Assembly: GCA_030158665.1 (NCBI GenBank) | Contig: JAOASM010000011.1 | Span: forward strand, 1 to 64,000 | Direction of reading: 5' to 3' | DNA from: Sediminibacterium sp. | Lineage (GTDB): Bacteria > Bacteroidota > Bacteroidia > Chitinophagales > Chitinophagaceae | Length of the DNA: 64,000 nt | Part shown: positions 9,369-17,553 of the stretch, piece after piece | How positions within the stretch are numbered: position 1 is the stretch's first letter | Layout: each line of letters opens with the position of its first letter | Notes under the pieces: generated by a model | The model's input: the letters and a program-made list of their open reading frames with translations, nothing else | Told to the model about the DNA's origin: nothing | Database searches by the model: none | Made by a program: the position numbers and the translations under genes

Positions 9369-9920
9369 ATGTCACGTATAGGAAAAAAACCAATCACAAT
9401 CCCAGCTGGGGTTACTGTATCGGTTAAAGATTCAGTAGTTACTGTTAAAGGCCCTAAAGGTACTTTAACTCAAGAAGTTGATCGCGATATCATCGTAGAA
9501 GTAGCAGCTGATGAAGTAATCGTAAAGCGTCCAACAGAGCAAATTCGCCATAGAGCGATGCACGGTTTGTACCGTTCTTTAATTGCAAATTTAGTTAAAG
9601 GAGTTACTGAAGGTTATAAGAAAGAATTAGAATTAGTGGGTGTGGGTTTCAAAGCTGCTCATACAGGTAATGTATTGGATTTGGCTTTAGGATACTCTCA
9701 CAATATCATATTTGAAATTCCAAAAGAATTGACTGTATCTACAACAACTGAGAAAGGTCAGAATCCAAAGATCTTCTTAGAAAGCGCAGACAAGCAATTA
9801 ATTGGTCAAGTTGCTGCTAAAATCAGAGGATTACGTAAGCCAGAACCATACAAAGGAAAAGGTGTAAGATACGCTGATGAGATCGTAAGAAGAAAAGCAG
9901 GTAAAGCAGCAGGTAAATAA
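9369..9920 (+). CDS. rplF: 50S ribosomal protein L6
   Basis: Large-subunit protein near the sarcin-ricin loop. It is 183 aa with two repeated L6 domains. Seen are MSRIGKKPITIPAGVTV at the N-terminus, HRAMHGLYRSLIANLVKGV, and the C-terminal KIRGLRKPEPYKGKGVRYADE. It is followed by a small GC-rich hairpin and rplR. Confidence 0.98.
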   Translation: MSRIGKKPITIPAGVTVSVKDSVVTVKGPKGTLTQEVDRDIIVEVAADEVIVKRPTEQIRHRAMHGLYRSLIANLVKGVTEGYKKELELVGVGFKAAHTGNVLDLALGYSHNIIFEIPKELTVSTTTEKGQNPKIFLESADKQLIGQVAAKIRGLRKPEPYKGKGVRYADEIVRRKAGKAAGK

Positions 9921-9936
9921 TCATTAAAAATCACGA

Positions 9937-9955
9937 CGAGCGGCAGCATCGCTCG
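9937..9955 (+). promoter_or_regulatory. Intra-operon hairpin between rplF and rplR
   Basis: CGAGCG (9937-9942) pairs with CGCTCG (9950-9955) around a 7-base loop, followed by ACTAAAAAATAA. GC-rich stems are rare in the AT-rich gaps of this cluster. With no T-run it is unlikely to stop transcription, so an mRNA stability or processing role is possible. Confidence 0.35.
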
Positions 9956-9972
9956 ACTAAAAAATAATCAAT

Positions 9973-10323
9973 ATGAGTAAATTAGCTCAAAGACAAAAGA
10001 TCAGATATAGAATTCGTAAGAAAGTACAAGGTACTGCAGCGAAACCTCGTTTATCTGTTTTCAGAAGTAACGCAGATATTTATTGCCAATTGATCGATGA
10101 TGTGAACGGGGTAACCTTAGCAGCATCTTCTTCAAGAGAAAAAGATATCGAAGCACAAAAAGTTCCAAAGATTGACAAAGCTAAATTAGCTGGACAATCA
10201 GTAGCAAAAAAAGCTTTAGCACTTAATATTACTACTTGTGTATTTGACAGAGGTGGTAATTTATACCACGGAAGAATTAAGGCCGTAGCTGATGGTGCTA
10301 GAGAGGGTGGACTTCAATTTTAA
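9973..10323 (+). CDS. rplR: 50S ribosomal protein L18
   Basis: 5S rRNA-binding protein of the central protuberance. It is 116 aa. Recognisable are [20 protein letters not shown] near the N-terminus, [23 protein letters not shown] strands, and the C-terminal [20 protein letters not shown]. rpsE follows after 26 bases. Confidence 0.97.
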   Translation: MSKLAQRQKIRYRIRKKVQGTAAKPRLSVFRSNADIYCQLIDDVNGVTLAASSSREKDIEAQKVPKIDKAKLAGQSVAKKALALNITTCVFDRGGNLYHGRIKAVADGAREGGLQF

Positions 10324-10349
10324 TTCGATAAAAATACTAATAGTAAATC

Positions 10350-10871
10350 ATGTCTAAAGTAAACGTAAATAAGGTTAAAGCAGCAGTTGATGTTGAACTA
10401 AAAGAAAAAGTAGTTTCTATCAATCGCGTAGTTAAAACAACAAAGGGTGGCCGTACTTTTAGCTTCTCCGCTTTAGTGGTAGTAGGTAATGAAAATGGTG
10501 TTGTTGGTCAAGGTTTAGGTAAAGCTAAAGAGGTTCAAGAAGCCATCACAAAAGGGATCGAAGATGCTAAGAAGAATTTAGTGAAAGTGCCTATTATGCA
10601 CGGAACTATTCCTCATGAGCAATTGGCTAAAGAAGGCGCTGCAAAAGTGATGATTAAGCCAGCTGCACACGGAGCGGGTGTAATCGCGGGTGGTAGCATG
10701 CGTGCTGTATTAGAGAGCGCAGGTATCACGGATATCTTAGCTAAAAGCTTAGGTTCTGCTAACCCACATAACGTGGTAAAAGCAACGATCAAAGCTTTAG
10801 GTTTGTTGCGTGAGCCAGTTCAAGTTGCAAAAACAAGAAACATTAAATTATCAAAAGTATTTAACGGGTAA
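10350..10871 (+). CDS. rpsE: 30S ribosomal protein S5
   Basis: 30S protein at the mRNA entry site, important for decoding accuracy and helicase activity. It is 173 aa. The double-stranded-RNA-binding N-terminal domain reads [20 protein letters not shown]; the C-terminal domain has [20 protein letters not shown] and [13 protein letters not shown]. Spacing to rpmD is 42 bases. Confidence 0.98.
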   Translation: MSKVNVNKVKAAVDVELKEKVVSINRVVKTTKGGRTFSFSALVVVGNENGVVGQGLGKAKEVQEAITKGIEDAKKNLVKVPIMHGTIPHEQLAKEGAAKVMIKPAAHGAGVIAGGSMRAVLESAGITDILAKSLGSANPHNVVKATIKALGLLREPVQVAKTRNIKLSKVFNG

Positions 10872-10913
10872 TCAATTCGTTGATTTTCTAAATACACCCA
10901 TCAATAATTACAG

Positions 10914-11096
10914 ATGAAAAAGATTAAAATAACTCAAGTAAAAAGTGGTATCGACAGATCTGAGCGTCAAAAACAAACTTTGATAGCTTTAGGTCTTAGA
11001 AAAATTAATGCTACAAAAGAAGTTGAGGCAACACCTCAAATCTTAGGTATGGTTAACAAAGTAAGCCACTTAGTAAAAGTAGAAGAGATCGCTTAA
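10914..11096 (+). CDS. rpmD: 50S ribosomal protein L30
   Basis: Small large-subunit protein. At 60 aa it is the usual bacterial size. The pattern KIKITQVKSGIDRSERQKQT followed by ALGLRKINATKEVEATPQI and the terminal NKVSHLVKVEE is diagnostic. The following gap contains the short hairpin GGGGA-GAT-TCCCC at about 11127-11139, upstream of rplO. Confidence 0.96.
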   Translation: MKKIKITQVKSGIDRSERQKQTLIALGLRKINATKEVEATPQILGMVNKVSHLVKVEEIA

Positions 11097-11158
11097 TTAG
11101 CGTAACTTCTTCATTCATAAAGCGAGGGGAGATTCCCCGAAAGTAAAAATCAATAAAA

Positions 11159-11605
11159 ATGAAATTACACAATTTAAAACCTGCAGAAGGTTCAGTACAC
11201 AAAGCAATTAGAATCGGTAGAGGTGAAGCATCTGGTAAAGGTGGTACATCTACTAAAGGTAATAAAGGTGGTCAGTCTCGTGCTGGTTACAAAAGTAAAA
11301 TGGCTCACGAAGGTGGTCAGATGCCAATTCAACGTAGAGTTCCAAAGCGTGGATTCAAAAACATCAACCGTGTTGAGTATGTAGTATTCAACTTAGGTCA
11401 ATTAGATCAATTGATCGAGAAATACGGTTTCACTGAAATTACTCCAGAAAACTTATACATGAATAGCTTAATCAGTCGTACTGATTTAGTAAAAGTGTTA
11501 GCGAATGGCGAATTAAAAACTAAGATCAATTTCAGAGTTAACGCAGCAAGTAAGAAAGCACAAGACGCGATCGTTGCAGCTGGCGGAACCATCGAAATAA
11601 TCTAA
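11159..11605 (+). CDS. rplO: 50S ribosomal protein L15
   Basis: Late-assembly large-subunit protein. It is 148 aa. The Gly/Lys-rich N-terminal extension (GRGEASGKGGTSTKGNKGG) and the QMPIQRRVPKRGFKN segment are typical, and the C-terminal globular domain ends KAQDAIVAAGGTIEII. It is the last ribosomal gene before secY, from which a terminator-like hairpin separates it. Confidence 0.98.
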   Translation: MKLHNLKPAEGSVHKAIRIGRGEASGKGGTSTKGNKGGQSRAGYKSKMAHEGGQMPIQRRVPKRGFKNINRVEYVVFNLGQLDQLIEKYGFTEITPENLYMNSLISRTDLVKVLANGELKTKINFRVNAASKKAQDAIVAAGGTIEII

Positions 11606-11623
11606 TTTTTTTTAGTATATTGC

Positions 11624-11649
11624 AAGACGCATTAACAGTGCGTCTTTTT
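11624..11649 (+). terminator. Terminator or attenuator between rplO and secY
   Basis: AAGACGCA (11624-11631) pairs perfectly with TGCGTCTT (11639-11646), with TTTTT at 11645-11649. It sits between rplO and secY, which are usually co-transcribed, so partial termination could lower secY expression relative to the ribosomal genes. No convincing new promoter is visible downstream of it. Confidence 0.6.
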
Positions 11650-11682
11650 AATTTAAAGGGCCAAGCACATAATTAAACACTG

Positions 11683-13023
11683 ATGAAAAAACTAATTGAT
11701 ACATTAAAAAATATCTGGGCAATTGATGAACTAAAATCTAAGATTATAGTGACTTTGTTGTTCGTATTGACTTATAGAATTGGTGCACAAATCACTCTAC
11801 CTGGTATTAATCCATTGGCGATCGAAGCTGCTCAAAAAGCAGGCGGCAACAATGGTTTGTTAGGCATTTTTGATATGTTCGCTGGAGGTGCATTTTCTCA
11901 AGCTTCAATTTTAGCATTGGGAATTATGCCTTATATCTCTGCTTCTATCTTTATGCAATTGATGACTATTTTAGTACCTCAATTACAAAAGATTCAAAAA
12001 GAAGGAGAGAGTGGAAGAAACAAAATCAATCAATGGACTCGTTATTTAACAGTGATTGTTACTTTGTTCCAAGCTGGCGCTTATGTTGCTTATCTAAATA
12101 GCCCAGGCTATGCTGATGCGTTGATTCCAGCATACAAAGATTATTTTTGGTTCTCTACTGTAATCACTTTAACAGCTGGTACATTGTTTGTGATGTGGTT
12201 AGGTGAGAAGATTCAAGATAAAGGTTTAGGGAATGGTACTTCTATCATCATCATGGTAGGTATCTTAGCACGTTTACCACAATCAATCATCATGGAATTT
12301 GGTTCTAAGAGCCAGAAAGGTGGTGGAGGATTATTGATTTTCTTAATTGAAGTTGCTATTTTAGTAACTATCATCATGGGCTTGATTCTTTTGGTACAAG
12401 GTGTTCGTAAGATCCCTGTAACTTATGCAAAGCAAGTGATTGGTGGTGCTCAAGTAGGTGGTGCACGTCAGTTCTTACCTGTTAAAGTAAACAGTGCTGG
12501 TGTAATGCCAATCATCTTCGCACAAGCGATTATGTTCTTGCCAACTTTAGTTTCTTTCACTAATATCGATTCAGCTCAAGGTATCGTTAGAATTTTCAAC
12601 GACCACAGCAATGTTTGGTATATGTTGATCTATTCTGTAATGGTTATTGGATTTACCTTCTTATATACTGCTTTAATTTTCAACCCTAAGCAGATTTCTG
12701 AAGACCTTAAGCGTAACAACGGATTCATTCCTGGTGTAAAGCCTGGTCAACCAACTACAGACTATATTGGTGCTGTAATGGATAGAATTACATTACCAGG
12801 TGCCATCTTATTAGCATTGGTAGGTATCTTACCTGGTTTTGCTCAAAAATTAGGAGTAACTCAAGGATTTAGTACTTTCTTTGGTGGTACTTCATTATTG
12901 ATCATGGTAGGCGTTATCTTGGATACTTTACAACAAATAGAAACTTATTTATTAATGCGTCAATATGATGGATTAATGAGTACGGGTCGTGTTCAAGGTA
13001 GATCACCAATTACAGGTATGTAA
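11683..13023 (+). CDS. secY: Preprotein translocase subunit SecY
   Basis: Central channel of the Sec translocon in the inner membrane. It is 446 aa with about ten hydrophobic segments. Hallmarks are the early TYRIGAQITLPGINP segment, the first-half motif MPYISASIFMQLMT, QWTRYLTVIVTLFQA, the cytoplasmic RKIPVTYAKQ loop, the NPKQISEDLKRNNGFIPGVKPG loop region, and a C-terminal RQYDGLMSTGR. It sits at the end of the spc cluster and is followed by a strong terminator. Confidence 0.98.
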   Translation: MKKLIDTLKNIWAIDELKSKIIVTLLFVLTYRIGAQITLPGINPLAIEAAQKAGGNNGLLGIFDMFAGGAFSQASILALGIMPYISASIFMQLMTILVPQLQKIQKEGESGRNKINQWTRYLTVIVTLFQAGAYVAYLNSPGYADALIPAYKDYFWFSTVITLTAGTLFVMWLGEKIQDKGLGNGTSIIIMVGILARLPQSIIMEFGSKSQKGGGGLLIFLIEVAILVTIIMGLILLVQGVRKIPVTYAKQVIGGAQVGGARQFLPVKVNSAGVMPIIFAQAIMFLPTLVSFTNIDSAQGIVRIFNDHSNVWYMLIYSVMVIGFTFLYTALIFNPKQISEDLKRNNGFIPGVKPGQPTTDYIGAVMDRITLPGAILLALVGILPGFAQKLGVTQGFSTFFGGTSLLIMVGVILDTLQQIETYLLMRQYDGLMSTGRVQGRSPITGM

Positions 13024-13047
13024 TTTTTTATAAAATAATTATCTTTA

Positions 13048-13083
13048 CAAACCTGTCCTATAAAAGACAGGTTTGTTTTTTTT
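13048..13083 (+). terminator. Rho-independent terminator after secY
   Basis: A perfect 10-bp stem (CAAACCTGTC at 13048-13057 with GACAGGTTTG at 13066-13075), an 8-base loop and a following T-run to 13083. It closes the ribosomal cluster and shows that the upstream in-frame start at 13073 cannot be the start of map. Confidence 0.92.
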
Positions 13084-13102
13084 AGCAACGAATCAGCTTT
13101 CT

Positions 13103-13906
13103 ATGATATATACTAAAACAGAAGAACAAGTTGGCCTTATGAAAGAGGCTGCCTTATTGGTGAGTAAGACTTTGACAGAGGTTGCGAAAGTGATCAAGCC
13201 TGGAATGACTACACTTGATATTGATCAATTTTGTATGGAGTTTGTTAAAGACCACAAAGCCACTTTATCATTTTATAATTATCATGGTTATCCTCACAAT
13301 ATTTGTGCTTCGGTAAATGACGTGGTAGTGCATGGCTTTCCTAATAAAACACCATTAAGAGAAGGAGACCTTGTGTCTATCGATTTAGGTGTGATTTTAG
13401 ATGGCTGGCATGGCGACCATGCCTATACTTTCATTTTAGGAGAAGTTGCGCCAGAACTCTTGCAATTGGTAAAGGTGACTAAAGAATCCTTGTATAAGGG
13501 AATCGAAAAAGCAATTGTCAATAATAGAGTGGGAGATATTGGATTTGCAATTCAGGAACATACCGAAAAAAAGCATAGATATGGTGTGGTGAGAGAACTA
13601 GTGGGACATGGTTTAGGAAAAGAATTACACGAAGACCCTCAAGTGCCAAATTATGGAAAAAGGGGAACCGGAATGAAGCTGGTAGAAAATTTAGTATTGG
13701 CAATTGAGCCAATGATTAATTTAGGCACGCATAAAGTTTTCACAGAAGAGGATGGCTGGACTGTAAAAACACAGGATGGAAAAGCTTCTGTGCATTTTGA
13801 ACATGACGTGTGTGTGAAGAAAAACGAAGCATTGATTTTATCTGATTTTTCAATTATAGAAGCGGCAGAAAAAGCAAATATTAATTTAAATTCATCTTAC
13901 TATTGA
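13103..13906 (+). CDS. map: Methionine aminopeptidase, type I
   Basis: Removes the initiator methionine from nascent proteins, using two metal ions. The five ligands of the M24 pincer fold are visible: two Asp in VSIDLGVILDGWHGDHAYTF, His in GHGLGKELHEDP, Glu in LAIEPMINLGT and Glu in SVHFEHDVCV. VVHGFPNKTPLREGD precedes them. The length is 267 aa from the ATG at 13103. An in-frame codon at 13073 would add ten residues but lies in the secY terminator. map normally follows secY in this phylum; here infA and rpoA do not follow it. Confidence 0.96.
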   Translation: MIYTKTEEQVGLMKEAALLVSKTLTEVAKVIKPGMTTLDIDQFCMEFVKDHKATLSFYNYHGYPHNICASVNDVVVHGFPNKTPLREGDLVSIDLGVILDGWHGDHAYTFILGEVAPELLQLVKVTKESLYKGIEKAIVNNRVGDIGFAIQEHTEKKHRYGVVRELVGHGLGKELHEDPQVPNYGKRGTGMKLVENLVLAIEPMINLGTHKVFTEEDGWTVKTQDGKASVHFEHDVCVKKNEALILSDFSIIEAAEKANINLNSSYY

Positions 13907-13996
13907 TTTAAATTAAACCTATTATGAATGCCTGTTTTTATTTTTGAATAGTTAAATAATAATAGGGTGTCATTTTAAATCTTGACAAATCGACTT

Positions 13997-15229
13997 ATGG
14001 AAAAGAAAAACATTGTAGTAGTTGGCGGAGGCGCTGCAGGTTTTTTCTGTGCTATACAAATTGCAGAAATGCATCCCGATTGGCAAATTACCATAGTAGA
14101 AAAATCATCCAAATTACTTTCTAAAGTACGCGTAAGTGGAGGGGGGCGTTGCAATGTAACACATGCATGTCCTGACGTTGATCATTTAATTCAAAAATAT
14201 CCAAGAGGGCAACGTTTTTTGAAAAAAGCATTTTATCAATTTGCTACAAAGCAAACGATAGATTGGTTCGCGAAGAACGATGTCAAATTACATACAGAGA
14301 AAGACGGTCGTATGTTTCCCATCACCAATGATTCTGAAACAATTGTAGCCTGCTTCATGAAAAAAGCGAATCAATTTAAAATTGACATTCTTTTGAATCA
14401 CGAAGTGGTTAGTGTCGAAAAAAAACAGCATCAATTTGAGTTGATTTGTGGAAATAAAAAATCACTTCTTGCCGATCAAATTTGTTTTGCAGTAGGAGGT
14501 ATAGTTAAAGCCGATAATTTTAAATGGATTGAATCATTAGGTCATCATTTTATTCCTTCTGTCCCATCATTATTTACATTCAACGTGGTGGATAAAAAAA
14601 TCACAACGTTAATGGGACTAGCAGTTGAGCAAGCGAGTATACAATGGCAGGGTGAAAAATTTATGGAACAAGGGCCTTTACTCATCACGCATTGGGGTAT
14701 CAGCGGGCCTGCTGCTATTAAGTTATCGGCATGGTGTGCAAGGGCAATGGCAGATGCAAATTATGAGGGAAATATTTTAATCAATTGGGTGCCTTTATAT
14801 AACGAGAATTCGTTGCGATTAGAGTGGATGAATTTGAGACAAGATTTTGGAAGGAGAGAAATGGGATCAAAAAATCCATTCGATTTACCACAAAGACTTT
14901 GGCACTATTTATTAGCTGAAGCAGGTGTTGCACTACAAACAAAATGGGCAGATTTAAAAAATACGCAACAACAACAGTTGATTCAACTACTCACAAGAAT
15001 GACCTTAGCGATCAAAGGAAAAACAACTTTCAAAGAGGAATTTGTGACATGTGGTGGTGTAGATCTTGCAGAAGTGGATGCCAATACCATGGAAAGTAAA
15101 TTAATTCCAGGGTTGCATTTTGCAGGAGAAATGATGGATGTAGATGGCATCACTGGAGGGTTTAATTTTCAACATGCATGGACTTCTGGATGGATTGCTG
15201 CACAGCACATGGGCCAGGAGACGGCCTAA
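13997..15229 (+). CDS. HI0933-family FAD-dependent flavoprotein (NAD(P)/FAD oxidoreductase)
   Basis: Predicted FAD-binding protein of the HI0933/YhiN family; its cellular substrate is not known. The N-terminal Rossmann motif VVVGGGAAGFFCA (residues 6-18) and the family signature SGGGRCNVTHA (about 49-59) are clear, and the C-terminus has the typical AGEMMDVDGITGGFNFQHAW. It is 410 aa from the ATG at 13997; an in-frame TTG lies 15 bases upstream. It stands alone between map and rpsA and has its own downstream terminator. Its position interrupts the usual map-infA order. Confidence 0.92.
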   Translation: MEKKNIVVVGGGAAGFFCAIQIAEMHPDWQITIVEKSSKLLSKVRVSGGGRCNVTHACPDVDHLIQKYPRGQRFLKKAFYQFATKQTIDWFAKNDVKLHTEKDGRMFPITNDSETIVACFMKKANQFKIDILLNHEVVSVEKKQHQFELICGNKKSLLADQICFAVGGIVKADNFKWIESLGHHFIPSVPSLFTFNVVDKKITTLMGLAVEQASIQWQGEKFMEQGPLLITHWGISGPAAIKLSAWCARAMADANYEGNILINWVPLYNENSLRLEWMNLRQDFGRREMGSKNPFDLPQRLWHYLLAEAGVALQTKWADLKNTQQQQLIQLLTRMTLAIKGKTTFKEEFVTCGGVDLAEVDANTMESKLIPGLHFAGEMMDVDGITGGFNFQHAWTSGWIAAQHMGQETA

Positions 15230-15294
15230 ATCCATACAAAACCTAAATATTACTATTTTTTGAATTGTAAATCAATCAGTTAGCTTTTATCGAC

Positions 15295-15317
15295 GCCCCA
15301 TTTTTTGGGGCTTTTTT
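15295..15317 (+). terminator. Terminator after the flavoprotein gene
   Basis: GCCCCA (15295-15300) pairs with TGGGGC (15306-15311) around TTTTT, followed by six T. Its T-run overlaps the -33 element of the rpsA promoter. Confidence 0.85.
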
Positions 15318-15348
15318 GATCTTAATCGAGCCATTTTTACTACCTTTG
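15315..15348 (+). promoter_or_regulatory. Promoter of rpsA
   Basis: TTTG (15315-15318) and TAccTTTG (15341-15348) are separated by 22 bases. The -7 element ends 30 bases before the ATG at 15379. This decides the start, because an in-frame codon at 15316 would lie upstream of the predicted transcript start. Confidence 0.7.
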
Positions 15349-15378
15349 CCGTCCGGTTCAAAAACGCCGGATTTTTAT

Positions 15379-17262
15379 ATGAAACTATTTTCAAAAAACC
15401 TAAACGCAGACGCACAGGAATTTGGTGGCGCTACAGCTACTGAAGCAACTGCGACAACAAAAGCACCTGAAGTGGTAGTTGAAACTGCCCATGACGATTT
15501 CGACTGGAGCGTAGACAAACGTAATGTGAGTCATTATGCTGAAGCTGAAAGAGTAAAGTATGATAAAGTGTATGATGACACTTTCGTACAAATCAATGAC
15601 GGCGAGATCATGAATGGTCTAGTTGTTGCTTTAACTAAAACTGATGTGGTTGTAAACATCGGATTTAAAAGTGATGGCTTGGTATCATTGAATGAATTCC
15701 GTGACACCAATGGTGTTAAAACTGGTGATACAGTTGAGGTAATGGTAGTAGAGAAAGAAGACCGTGATGGTAATCTCCACTTAAGCCGTAAGTCTGCTCG
15801 TATCTACCGTGCTTGGGAGCGTATTATGGAAGTACATAAGACTGGTGAAGTTGTTACTGGTTTAGTTACAAGCAAAACAAAAGGTGGATTAATCGTTGAT
15901 GTATTTGGTATGGAAACTTTCTTACCAGGTTCTCAAATTGACGTGAAGCCAGTTACAGATTACGATCAATTCGTAGGAAAAACAATGGAGTTCAAAGTTG
16001 TTAAGATTAACGAAACAATTAAGAATGCCGTTGTATCACATAAAGCATTAATCGAAAGTGATATCGAAGCACAACGTGCAGAGATCATGAGTAAATTAGA
16101 GAAAGGTCAAGTATTAGAAGGTGTTGTTAAAAACATCACTGATTTCGGAGCCTTCATGGACTTAGGTGGATTAGATGGTTTATTGTATATCACTGATATC
16201 TCTTGGGGTAGAATTTCTCATCCAAGTGAAGTGGTTAAGATGGATCAGAAGATTCAAGTTGTTGTATTAGACTTTGATGATGACAAAAAACGTATCAGCT
16301 TAGGTTTAAAACAATTGACTCCACACCCTTGGGATGTATTACCAGCTGATTTATCAGAAGGTAGTGTAGTGAAAGGTAAAGTAGTTAACATCGAAGATTA
16401 CGGTGCGTTCTTAGAAATTCAACCAGGTGTTGAAGGTTTAGTACACGTTTCTGAAATCACTTGGGCTAACACACCAATCAACGCTAAAGAATTCTTCAAA
16501 TTAGGAGATGAGCATGAAGCGAAGGTGGTTACATTAGACAAAGATGCACGTAAGATGAGCTTGAGCATTAAACAAATGACACAAGATCCTTGGAATGCAA
16601 TCGATAATAAATTCCCTGAAAATAGCAAGCATAAAGGTCTAGTTAAAAACATCACTCCTTACGGTGTGTTTGTTGAATTAGAATCTGGAATAGGTGGGAT
16701 GATTCACATCAGCGATTTAAGCTGGTTGAAGCGTTTCAATCACCCTTCTGAGTACGTTAAAGTAGGAGAGTCTATCGACATCATTATCTTGAACATCGAC
16801 AAAGAAAACAGAAAATTACAATTAGGTCATAAGCAATTAGAAGAAGATCCTTGGAATGCATTAGAAGCTACTTTTGCAATCGGATCAATTCACGAAGGTA
16901 CTATCGTTCGCAAGGATGATAAAGGTGCTATCGTACAAATGCCTTATGGTTTAGAAGGTTTCGCACCTAACCGTCACTTAGCTAAAGAAGATGGCAAACA
17001 AGTACAAGCGGAAGAAACTGCACAATTCATGGTGATCGAATTCGATCGTAATGAAAAGCGTATCGTAGTTTCTCATGCTAGAATTTGGGAGCAAAACATC
17101 CAAGAAGAGAAAGAAGTAGCTAAGAAAGAAGCGAAGGATGAAACTGAGAAAACTAAAAAAGCAGTAAAAACTATACAAAGCAAAGTTGAGAAATCTACTT
17201 TAGGTGATTTAGGCGCATTAGCTGAAATCAAAGCTAAATTAGACGAAAACAAAGAAGGATAG
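15379..17262 (+). CDS. rpsA: 30S ribosomal protein S1
   Basis: mRNA-binding ribosomal protein built from repeated S1 (OB-fold) domains. It is 627 aa from the ATG at 15379. An N-terminal Thr/Ala-rich stretch precedes about six S1 repeats; the clearest are GQVLEGVVKNITDFGAFMDL, GSVVKGKVVNIEDYGAFLEI and NSKHKGLVKNITPYGVFVEL, each followed by an HISDLSW- or HVSEITW-like strand. The C-terminus is a Lys/Glu-rich helix, then KSTLGDLGALAEIKAKL. In Bacteroidota, which lack strong Shine-Dalgarno sites, S1 is thought to matter for initiation. It has its own promoter and a cluster of terminators. Confidence 0.97.
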   Translation: MKLFSKNLNADAQEFGGATATEATATTKAPEVVVETAHDDFDWSVDKRNVSHYAEAERVKYDKVYDDTFVQINDGEIMNGLVVALTKTDVVVNIGFKSDGLVSLNEFRDTNGVKTGDTVEVMVVEKEDRDGNLHLSRKSARIYRAWERIMEVHKTGEVVTGLVTSKTKGGLIVDVFGMETFLPGSQIDVKPVTDYDQFVGKTMEFKVVKINETIKNAVVSHKALIESDIEAQRAEIMSKLEKGQVLEGVVKNITDFGAFMDLGGLDGLLYITDISWGRISHPSEVVKMDQKIQVVVLDFDDDKKRISLGLKQLTPHPWDVLPADLSEGSVVKGKVVNIEDYGAFLEIQPGVEGLVHVSEITWANTPINAKEFFKLGDEHEAKVVTLDKDARKMSLSIKQMTQDPWNAIDNKFPENSKHKGLVKNITPYGVFVELESGIGGMIHISDLSWLKRFNHPSEYVKVGESIDIIILNIDKENRKLQLGHKQLEEDPWNALEATFAIGSIHEGTIVRKDDKGAIVQMPYGLEGFAPNRHLAKEDGKQVQAEETAQFMVIEFDRNEKRIVVSHARIWEQNIQEEKEVAKKEAKDETEKTKKAVKTIQSKVEKSTLGDLGALAEIKAKLDENKEG

Positions 17263-17284
17263 TTTTTCTACTATATCTCTTGAA

Positions 17285-17311
17285 AAAAGCCCCGCATTTG
17301 CGGGGCTTTTT
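17285..17311 (+). terminator. Rho-independent terminator after rpsA
   Basis: GCCCCGC (17289-17295) pairs perfectly with GCGGGGC (17300-17306), preceded by an A-run and followed by TTTTT. This is the main terminator of rpsA. Confidence 0.92.
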
Positions 17312-17324
17312 GTTTTATTGTCTT

Positions 17325-17358
17325 TTAGCTTCCCCCCCCAGCTTTAGCGGGGCTTTTT
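17325..17358 (+). repeat. Degenerate second copy of the rpsA terminator
   Basis: The string GCGGGGCTTTTTGTTTTATT occurs at 17300-17319 and again from 17347, an offset of 47 bases. The second copy has a poor 5' arm (AGCTT followed by a run of eight C), so only a weak stem with G-U pairs forms. It looks like a tandem duplicate of the terminator that has decayed. Confidence 0.6.
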
Positions 17359-17415
17359 GTTTTATTTTCTCCTTTTATAGCAATATAAAGGCTTAATAAA
17401 ACACTTTGATGATTT

Positions 17416-17443
17416 TGAAGCCCCGCTATTGCGGGCTTTCTTG
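17416..17443 (+). terminator. Third terminator-like hairpin downstream of rpsA
   Basis: GAAGCCCCGC, a TATT loop and GCGGGCTTTC form an imperfect stem with one unpaired C, followed by TTG rather than a clean T-run. It resembles the rpsA terminator stem. The remaining sequence from 17444 to the bamD promoter shows nothing else recognisable. Confidence 0.5.
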
Positions 17444-17536
17444 TTAAATAATTGACTATCAAGCAGGTTTTAGCTATTTCTTAACGTCAAAGCCTTTATT
17501 CGCAATCTTTTTCGGCCTAAATTGAGGATTATTAGT

Positions 17537-17544
17537 TAATTTTG
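17537..17544 (+). promoter_or_regulatory. -7 element of bamD, very close to the start codon
   Basis: TAatTTTG followed by C matches the Bacteroidota -7 element and ends only nine bases before the bamD ATG. No clear TTTG lies at the expected upstream distance. If used, the transcript would have almost no 5' leader. Confidence 0.45.
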
Positions 17545-17553
17545 CCACCCTGT

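Noticed and set aside
13073..13102. Upstream start for map
   Set aside because: It falls within the secY terminator hairpin and T-run, and adds residues unlike other methionine aminopeptidases.
15352..15371. TCCGG/CCGGA hairpin in the rpsA leader as an S1 autoregulatory site
   Set aside because: The predicted transcription start, about seven bases after the -7 element, falls inside the left arm, so the RNA hairpin would probably not form.
15316..15378. Upstream start for rpsA
   Set aside because: It overlaps the terminator and promoter and lies before the predicted transcription start.
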